This document shows positions 56,758 through 64,000 of a DNA stretch of 64,000 bases, piece by piece. The DNA comes from Byssochlamys sp. IMV 00236. Lineage: Eukaryota > Ascomycota > Eurotiomycetes > Eurotiales > Thermoascaceae. The stretch spans positions 38,455 through 102,454 of the forward strand of contig MSJH02000802.1 in the NCBI GenBank assembly GCA_001931875.2, given 5' to 3'. A program made the position numbers and the translations under genes. Each line of letters starts with the position of its first letter. The stretch's first letter is position 1. The notes beneath the pieces were generated by a model that saw nothing but the letters and a program-made list of their open reading frames with translations, was not told the DNA's origin and searched no databases.

Positions 56758-58317
56758 ATGAGTCAGGCTCTAGGGAGAGGCTTCCGGGGGCTGTCCGGGG
56801 TCCCCGTCTTCTCACGAGCGCGACAGGGCGTCGTCGTGCACCGCGGACAATCCTCAAGATATGTCCAAATTCGCGCCGCGCCTTCGGGACAGCCAGGCAC
56901 AATAAACGGGGCTCACCTCCCCGTCTCTGGAGTCTCTACGACAGCCGAATCCCCTGGTGCGTGTCGCGCGGGTCAATGGAGTGGCTCAGATGCTAACGGT
57001 ACGGGACAACAGATGCGCGATTCGATGTCGTTGGCGCGCCATACTCGCTGCTTTCAGTTTCTCTTTCCGCTTCGCAGAATCTTTACACACGGCGTGGAAC
57101 TTTGGTTGGTTTGAGCGGAAAGGCGGAGAACGTATGTGGTGCCTTTTTTTGTGCAGAAGATGCATTGATTGACCATATTAGGTTGTTTCTACGCTGAGCA
57201 TCCTTGAGCCCTTCCGAAGAGCGGTTGTTGGGATTCCTTTTCTATACCAGAAGGTTAGTGCCTGGATATATGCCTGGATGGAAGAGTGAGTTAACTCGTG
57301 TGCAGGTCTCTTCTACGAGTCCGGTCACTGCGCTCATTTCCGTCAGATCGCCCGTCACCTCGTTTGCTGTTGTTCAGCTCAATGGGACCGTGGACTGGAT
57401 GGTCGCTCAGAGACGGGCCCTTCTCGCCTGGACGGGCCATAATCTCCTCATTCGTCCCACTGTGAACACCAACTTGGTTAGTCGACTAATATACTTCGTC
57501 AATGGCGACCTGTGCTGACTTGTTGCGAAGAGCGTCACTCACTGGGGAAGCTCCGAGGTGACTGGAAGAGGTCTTCTGGCGCTGGTGGGTAACGGACAGA
57601 TATACTCTGTTGAATTGAAGCCCGGTGAGCAGTACATTGCTCATCCTAGGTATGTGCCTGCTTTGCATTGTATCTTCCGGTGCGGATTCTAAGTAGAAAA
57701 CAGCAATGTCATCGCATACACCATGACTTCCCACCCACCACTCCCATACCGCTTCAAATCCACGACTCTCAAGCTCCAGATCCCCGGTCTCAGCCATGTG
57801 CCCAGACTCTTCCGCAAATCAAAGTTCATCAACGACATGGCTCACTCGGATACGTGGAAGACAACGATGAAGATCTACCACAATCTGCGGACCTGGGCCC
57901 GGAGGACGATTTGGGGCGACAGGGTATGTCTTTTGCTGCCGTCTTGTCTTTTCGCGTGGCTAACTTCGCATTCAGCTTTTCCTTCAATTCGAGGGCCCTA
58001 CCACCATCCTTGTCCAGTCACGCGGCCCCCGCGTCAGTGACGTCCTGACAACTCGTGAAGTCAACGAGATCGCAGACTCGCCAGCTGGTGCGACCCACGA
58101 TGCCGTTAAGCTCCTCGAGCAGAAGCAGCAGCCGACGAGCAAGAACGAGCCCAAAAGCGAGGTCGAGAAAGCTGTCGACGGAGGTGCATCAGATCCAGAA
58201 GTCCCAAAGCGCTCTGCTGAGCAGCTGGTGCAGGAGGTGGAAGGAACCAGACAGAGCTTTGCGAGGGTCACTCGTGATGGGAAGGTCGAGTTCCAGAAGC
58301 CGGGTGGAGGCAACTAG
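56758..58317 (+). CDS. AIM24: AIM24-family mitochondrial protein
   Basis: Seven exons: 56758-56956, 57013-57131, 57182-57253, 57306-57476, 57531-57649, 57704-57923, 57976-58317; 413 residues. Aim24 is an inner-membrane-associated protein needed for correct MICOS composition and respiratory complexes in yeast. The core from about residue 67 is the TRAP-like/AIM24 beta domain: [74 protein letters not shown] and [17 protein letters not shown]. The N-terminal stretch ([24 protein letters not shown]) is basic and without acid, as a mitochondrial presequence. The start at 56758 was chosen because the frame upstream is promoter; an in-frame ATG at 56350 exists. The C-terminal extension is charged and low in complexity. 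Confidence 0.92.
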
Positions 58318-58921
58318 ACCGGTGTTGACTGTACTGTACTGGTTTGGACGCATGGGATGGTGAAGCCCTATGCATCAAGTGACTTTGATGTCTTTTCTGT
58401 TCGGCTTTGTTCTGATCTCTTTGTATCATAATGCATAGTTACGTGCATACCACCTAGCTCTATGATTTCAATGCACGGGTCTGTTTGATTACGCACATTG
58501 GCTTTGTTCAGGCATATTCCGCGGGGTAAATGTAGACACAGTAAATAGGTCGCCTGATTGTCTTGCAACGAGTGACTGTTTTTAGGTATGCATGACTTGG
58601 AGACGTCAAATGGGCCAGGTCTGCGACTTAGGCAGGAATGCGAGTTGCCAATATATATATATAAGTGAAAAGCAGCCACTGTATTCGCAACACACAAAGA
58701 CCCCAATCCAGAAAACAGATACAAGAAACAACAGAAACCTACAAACCAAACAAAGAAAGCGTATCTCACACGGAATAAAGACCAAGCCACCCATCCCCGC
58801 ATATTATCACTGCATCACAATCGACCAAGTACTACTACCAACCACATTTACAGTCAAAAACCAACCGAAAATATAATAGTTTCAAAAATCAATGTAAGGA
58901 TTACCTTTCATCAAGTTCCAA
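58318..58921. other. Intergenic region AIM24 to tRNA-Ser
   Basis: 0.6 kb of A/T-rich 3' sequence including a TATATATATATAAG stretch at about 58652-58664, roughly 260 bases before the tRNA. No coding gene. Confidence 0.45.
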
Positions 58922-59003
58922 GACACTATGGCCGAGTGGTCTAAGGCGACAGATTAGAAATCTGTTCTCTTCGGAGGCGTCGGTTCAAATCCGACTGGTG
59001 TCG
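58922..59003 (+). tRNA. tRNA-Ser (anticodon AGA)
   Basis: Eighty-two bases fold as a class II tRNA. The acceptor stem GACACTA pairs with TGGTGTC and a G discriminator follows. Box A is TGGCCGAGTGG and box B is GGTTCAAATCC. The anticodon stem CAGAT/ATCTG encloses TTAGAAA with anticodon AGA, reading TCT serine codons. The long variable arm (TCTCTTCGGAGG) is typical of serine tRNA. No intron. A TTTTT run for Pol III termination follows within 15 bases. Confidence 0.95.
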
Positions 59004-60223
59004 AATTTCCTTTTTGCCGGGTTTCAAGTTCTTGAACTTTTTTGTCTTGAGACGATCGAAAAGCAACAATACTTAAGTTTACTAGTTAATCTGATACAAG
59101 AGAGATATTATTTACAAAAGATACGGTAGAAAAAGGATTCGAGTATGTATATGTTAGACAAAGACACAATGTACCCTGTAATAATGAGCGAGTTACCATA
59201 GTAACTTGCTCCCAAAAACCGAGTAATAATTAGGGAGAAATACGAGAACCAGACGGTTCGCACTCTAAATGGAAGGGATTAAGATACATGTATAATGTAA
59301 AAGCGGGGGAGGGGTGAGAAGGAAAGAAAAAAAAATAAAAGAAAAAAAAATGTCAGCGACAGGATTCGACTGTGTAGGCGAATCTATCGCGTATTAAGCT
59401 TAACTACCTTGTTGTTTAGGGGGTTTGTAGATATTATTGCTCTCCTCAAGATACTGTAGCCAGGTAGTAATAACCATGCGCTAAAAGCATCGCATAATAG
59501 TGATCCCATGAATAACTACAAACACCGCAAGACAGGATCAAACAGACAAAGACAAAAAGTGATGGTTTAGATATGGTCCAGACACGGCTCTTAGGCCCGC
59601 TTCTTAGCCGGCGGGGAGTTTTAGAGTATCTGATTCTACTTATGTATCTACAGTGGGTCGTCGGCTACAGAATCAATATTCGGCTTTCAAGAGCGAGCTG
59701 TGCTTGTGCCTGAACCTGAACCTGAAGTCTGATAGTCAATATTATGGTGATCTGTCATTATGATCATTATTACTGCGATCGCCTATCAGGATTAATAGCT
59801 GTTATCTAGTCAGAATCTATCTAATTAATTGGCTGGTGAAATATCAACGACAAAAGCTGATCGACGCCGACCTCGCGCTTCGGCATTACGCCTCGATACT
59901 TAAGTCCGAGCCCTGCAAGAAAAATGAGCGACGCTGGCTCGGGTCTAAGTAGAGAAGCGAATCTTTTATATCAAGTCGATCCCCTCCTCATTATTCTCTA
60001 CCCGGCGCAGATCAAACAAGCATAATTGGCGCGAGGACGAAGCACGGCGCATCGCAACCTCGTAAGACCGAAGCGCTCTGCCTTCTATCCGAGCTAGTTG
60101 ATATCTCCGAGCAGCTTTCCTCGCCCGGCTTTCCCCCAATTCTCTGGGGGGCTTCAGCCGTATTATTTAAATCACAAGTTACGGGGACCTTGTCCATCGA
60201 TTTCGCAGACTCCAGTACCAAAG
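59004..60223. other. Intergenic region tRNA-Ser to MFS transporter
   Basis: 1.2 kb, A/T-rich until 59880 and with promoter-like sequence (TTTTATATCAAG) near 59965. No gene seen. Confidence 0.4.
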
Positions 60224-61811
60224 ATGGGGGAGGGACATAACGGCCTGGCCTTGCCAGAAATCGGGACCATAAACACAGAAATCCCTAGCGACAATTCAAC
60301 AATGACCGCATCCAGTATCCAACTGGACCGCGATCCAGAGAAGACACAGCCCGTGGAGAAACAAACCGCGGGACAGTTCGTACAGGAGAGCCATGATGCA
60401 GAGAAAGCAGAGCAGGTCACCCAGACTGCGGCGCCAGAACCAGCACCGCCAAGTATGCCCCCAGATGGAGGATGGCAGGCATGGCTGGTTGTAATGGGAG
60501 CTTTCTGCAGTCTGTTTGTCAGTTTCGGTTGGATTAACTGTGAGTTACTACCCGGGGGAATGGATCATATCTACTTAGAAGCCCTAGCATGCTAACCAAG
60601 AACCAATGCAGGCATCGGTGTCTTCCAGGATTACTACCAGACTCATCAGTTGAAGAACATGTCTCCCAGCACAGTGGCATGGGTTCCATCACTGGAGACA
60701 TTCGTCATGTTCGTCGGAGGTCCTATCTTCGGAAAGCTCTTCGACAACTACGGTCCGCGATGGCTATTGCTTATCGGAACCTTCTTCCACGTCTTTGGTC
60801 TGATGATGACCTCTCTCTCCACTAAATACTACCAATTCATCCTCGCGCAAGGAATCTGCAGTCCCCTCGGAGCCAGCGCTGTCTTCTACGCCTCCATGAC
60901 CTCCGCCGTCACCTGGTTCCACCACCGTCGTGCCCTGGCTCTGGGAATCACAGTGAGTGGATCGAGCTTAGGAGGAGTCATCTTCCCCATCATGGTCGAC
61001 CATCTCGTGCAAGAAGTCGGTTTTGCCTGGGCGATGCGTATCTGCGCTTTCATGATCCTCGGCCTGCTCGTCATCTCCAACCTTACGGTCAAGTCGAGAT
61101 TGAAGCACACCGTGAAGCCCTTCCACCCCATGGAGTTCCTCAAGCCACTGAAGGAACTGAAATTCATCCTGACGGTGACGGGAGCGTTTTTCTTCTTCTG
61201 GGGCATGTTCTTGCCTTTCACCTTTGTCATCCTCCAGGCCGAGAGATACGGCATGTCCACCAACATGGGAGCGTATTTGATCCCTATCCTGAACGCTGCA
61301 AGGTACATACATCATCACCCCTTATCCCCCGCCTCAGAATCACAGATCAAGATAACCACTAACACAAAAACCAACTAGTATCCTCGGCCGTACTCTCCCA
61401 GGCTACCTCGGTGACCGCCTCGGCCGCTTCAACACCATGATCTTCATGACCTACTTCTCCGCCATCGTCGTTCTCGCAATCTGGCTCCCCTCCCGCAGCA
61501 ACGCCCCCGCCATCGTCTTCAGCGCCCTCTACGGTTTCGGTTCCGGCGCCTTCGTCTCCCTCGGCCCCGCTGTCATAGCTCAGATCTCTGACGTGCGCGA
61601 AATCGGTATCCGCAACGGTACCTTCTTCGCTATCATCTCCATTGCTGCCCTGACGGGGAACCCGATCGGAGGAGCTCTCGCTCCAAATGTCGTCTCGGGT
61701 AGTTTTACGAAACTTCAAATCTTCTGTGGCGTGGTGCAGATGGCGGGAGCGACGTTTTTTGTTGTGGCGAGGGTTTATATTGGTGGGTTTAAGCCGAATA
61801 AGAAGCTTTAA
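60224..61811 (+). CDS. MFS transporter, monocarboxylate-transporter-like (MCH family)
   Basis: Exons 60224-60539, 60612-61302, 61379-61811; 479 residues. It is a 12-helix major facilitator of the fungal MCH/MCT group, probably at the plasma membrane. A soluble N-terminal region of about 75 residues (Glu/Gln/Thr/Pro-rich) precedes the group's hallmark PPDGGWQAWLVVMGAF at the start of TM1. Loops show GPIFGKLFDNYGPR between TM2 and TM3, and WFHHRRALALGITVSGSSLGG in TM4-TM5. The family motif is repeated at LPGYLGDRLGRFNTM after TM8. Yeast Mch5 of this group takes up riboflavin while others have unknown substrates, so no substrate is assigned. ATG 60224 is the first in frame near the N-terminal region. 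Confidence 0.9.
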
Positions 61812-62759
61812 GCTTGCAAAAAAAAAACAAGCACCAACAACAATAAAAGGACAAAAAGGGAAGAGAAAAGACGAACATGGCGGAAAAGAGACGTGGTGGT
61901 TTTTTTTTTATTTTTATTATTATTCCTTACTAACTAACTAACTAGAGTAACCGACCAACCACCATGTAATTAGACATGCATATAGATGTGTAGATGGATA
62001 TAGTTAACGCATAATGTGAAATACATAATAGAATCGAAGAAACGAAACAATTAAGTTACTTCAGAGCTTACTTAATTCAATACTTAAAAAACTATTTCTA
62101 TGATTTGTAGGTATCCAGTGTTAACTAACTGCTTTGTACATAAGTCGAAGTAAATACCCGTCTCCTTGCTAAGGCTTTCACTCCCCCCTGAGACCAGGAT
62201 GTCACGTGTATGTATACTCTTTCAACTTGCTTCAGTATATGTCACGGGTTATCCTTTCGTTGGTCCATAACAGCTATAAAGCCGATCCCATGTAGCCTCG
62301 TGCCTCGTGTTGAATTTGATTAATCTGAATCCAGTTCTGGCACTGGGAATCGGGTGCATGTATAAGTGATATAGTGTAAACAGAATGCCAAATCTAATAG
62401 AAACAGACATAGAAACTTGAAATTTAGATAATTACTGCTACAAAGCAAGACTCCCATTAAATATGCACGGATATGGTATTGACGAAGCGAAAAAAAAGTA
62501 ATATGATATCACAAACAAGCCAACGCCAAAAGACGCCTCGCTGGTATGCGGGGTTGAAGAAAGCAAAGCTCTGAAATGGGGTATTTCCAGCGCCAGAACA
62601 AGAAAAAGAAACATAGTCTTCGCTAAGGGCGAAGATAGAACAGTGGAGAAAGCAAAACAAAAATCCTAAAGATACTTCTCCCAAAAATGCTGCCCAAACT
62701 CCCAAGAAGATGGAAATTCTACCAAAACCGGTATGTAAATGAGATCTGAAACATAATGC
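61812..62759. other. Convergent intergenic region
   Basis: 0.95 kb with the 3' ends of the MFS and kinesin genes; A/T-rich, with T and A tracts near 61826 and 61902. No gene seen. Confidence 0.45.
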
Positions 62760-64000
62760 TCACGCCACAATTCCGCTCCTCATATTTTGGACCGTTCTCA
62801 AGCCCACTCCCTTCATTTTGCTGAGCTCCGTCAAGCTCTTCACCTGGGCCTGTCCATCACTCGCTTCGTAGTCATCCTGGTCCAGTTCATGGTCCATTTC
62901 GCAGAGGCAGTCGACGATGGCTTCGGCCTTCTTGATCCCGACGCCCTTGAGAAGCTTGATCTGGCTGACATCGCGAGAGTTGATGATCGACAGAAGATGA
63001 GCCGTGCGTGGGGAGTTAGCAAACTCCTCCAGAACAGCAGCCTCGGACTCATCGTGCTCTTTCACCACTGGAGACTTCGTCTTGGCCCTCTTCTGCTTGG
63101 GTTTGTGTCGAAACCCGCCAGCTAGGTCGTACTCCTCATCACTAAACTCTTCATTGTGTTCTGAGTCTTGATACTCGCCATCCACCTCAGCTGGGCGTTT
63201 TGGGCGCGTGGGTTTCTCATTCTTCTTCAGGGAAAGCATGCTTCCTAGTTCACGTCGTGCTGCTGATGTAGCTTCCTCAGCTGCGACAGTCGCGTGTTGC
63301 ATCTGGACCTTCATGTCAAGCTTTTCTTGCAGCGTTGAGATCTTTCCTAGCAGTTTTGCATTATGCGGGAAGAAAGGCAATGCAAGTTGGTACATCTTCA
63401 AGGCTGAGGAGTCCTCGCCTCGTGCATGGTGCTGTTTTGCCATTAGAAGGTAGGACAGCCCTTCAGCTCGCGCATCCTCTCTGCCTTCAATGCGCTGCTC
63501 GAGAAGTTCCAAGCGACGCTGCACTGCTTCGCTGATATCGTTCGCCTGAGTCTTCTGCTTGGCGGTCTCATCCAGGGCCTTCGCAGCTAATATCTCCTCG
63601 ACCTTCTTCTGGACCATCTCTTCAATCTTGGCTGCGGAGATTTCTGCCCCCGAACTGCGAGAAGACTCCGATAATTCCGGCTGTCGAAGCCCCTTTGCAG
63701 TTCTAGGCCTCGGAGATCTGAAAGTATCCGACTTCCGCTTCAGAGGCGATGATCGTTTGGTAATCTCTGGCTTCTTGATCTGCGAGGCCTGTTTCTGCTG
63801 GGGCTTATCGGAATACACAAAGAATGCCTTTGCAGGCTTGCTATCAGCCGGCTTTTCATCTGTCGCTGCGGCAGGCGCACCAATGTTCGCATTTACTGAC
63901 GCTGCCAGCGGCCGCAGAGGCTGTCGCTGCATGGAACCTGCAACAGAAGACCGTACTGTAGGCCTTGGTGGGCCCTTGAACATAGGCTCGTTTTCGACCT
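62760..64000 (-). CDS. Kid/KIF22-type kinesin, C-terminal part (partial at window edge)
   Basis: The frame is open from the stop at 62760 to the window edge, so the gene continues beyond 64000. The first visible residues, EVENEP, match the neck after a kinesin motor domain (family: KNVEN-P). The visible part has a basic, Ser/Pro-rich segment, a coiled coil of about 55 residues (KIEEMVQKKVEEILAAKALDETAKQ...QRRLELLEQRIEG), a TPR-like helical piece (LLMAKQHHARGEDSSALKMYQLALPFFPHN) and two helix-hairpin-helix elements at the end (LLKGVGIKKAEAIVDCL and MKGVGLRTVQNMR). The HhH tail defines chromokinesins of the Kid class, which bind DNA and push chromosomes. The motor domain itself is outside the window, so the assignment rests on the tail and neck. 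An in-frame ATG at 63983 is probably internal. Confidence 0.75.
   Translation of the reverse strand, partial: VENEPMFKGPPRPTVRSSVAGSMQRQPLRPLAASVNANIGAPAAATDEKPADSKPAKAFFVYSDKPQQKQASQIKKPEITKRSSPLKRKSDTFRSPRPRTAKGLRQPELSESSRSSGAEISAAKIEEMVQKKVEEILAAKALDETAKQKTQANDISEAVQRRLELLEQRIEGREDARAEGLSYLLMAKQHHARGEDSSALKMYQLALPFFPHNAKLLGKISTLQEKLDMKVQMQHATVAAEEATSAARRELGSMLSLKKNEKPTRPKRPAEVDGEYQDSEHNEEFSDEEYDLAGGFRHKPKQKRAKTKSPVVKEHDESEAAVLEEFANSPRTAHLLSIINSRDVSQIKLLKGVGIKKAEAIVDCLCEMDHELDQDDYEASDGQAQVKSLTELSKMKGVGLRTVQNMRSGIVA

Noticed and set aside
1..64000. Search for CRISPR arrays, insertion sequences, transposases and viral genes
   Set aside because: No regular spacer arrays, transposase, reverse transcriptase or terminal repeats were found; low-complexity repeats are simple microsatellites.

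Overview
The window looks like a piece of a nuclear chromosome scaffold from a filamentous ascomycete, most likely an Aspergillus/Penicillium-type Eurotiomycete. The evidence is many genes broken by short GT-AG introns of about 45-110 bases with CTRAC-like branch points, typical fungal gene families (SKN7 regulator, Zn-type RBR ligase, MCH-type transporter), and intergenic regions rich in microsatellites. Two runs of exactly 20 N (20358-20377, 32440-32459) are scaffold joins. Nothing prokaryotic, viral, plasmid-borne or CRISPR-like was seen.

Layout. 1-6.6 kb: BolA-like protein (+), mitochondrial peroxiredoxin (-), SKN7 response regulator (+). 8-10.5 kb: eIF2B epsilon (+). 11.4-15.6 kb: an accessory patch with a 2,3-dihydroxybenzoate-decarboxylase-like amidohydrolase (+), a DUF1338/HglS-type 2-oxoadipate dioxygenase/decarboxylase (-) and the decayed C-terminus of an MFS transporter (-). 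17.4-26.8 kb: Ariadne-type RBR ubiquitin ligase, mitoferrin and an AAA ATPase with a MIT-like N-terminus (all +). 27.5-38.2 kb: five minus-strand blocks holding mitoribosomal protein uS17m, trehalose-6-phosphate synthase, a LACTB2-like metallo-beta-lactamase and mitochondrial aconitase. 39.4-48.3 kb: BUD20-like zinc finger (+), a mitochondrial carrier (-), RAD54 (+), VAC14 (+). 49.3-58.3 kb: ketopantoate-reductase family protein (+), a 77-residue unknown protein (-), the ABC transporter ATM1 (-) and AIM24 (+) on a shared promoter. 58.9 kb: tRNA-Ser(AGA). 60.2-64 kb: MCH-like MFS transporter (+) and the C-terminal part of a Kid-type kinesin (-) cut by the window edge.

How the genes relate. Most are housekeeping genes and not an operon-like pathway, but mitochondrial iron and Fe-S biology recurs: BolA, mitoferrin, aconitase and ATM1 all belong to it. 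The aconitase/BUD20 intergenic region carries a striking composite sequence: CCAAT, 12 bases, GAT, then ATCAGATAA 13 bases later. This fits the published binding patterns of the CBC:HapX and SreA iron regulators of Aspergillus, and is the strongest regulatory signal I found. An ATCTGATAA site also lies about 1 kb upstream of mitoferrin.

Exon coordinates were rebuilt by eye from splice signals, reading phase and recognisable protein families; all multi-exon models close in frame. The least certain points are the RAD54 first exon (four coding bases), the start of the RBR ligase and of AIM24, and the outer part of the truncated MFS relic.
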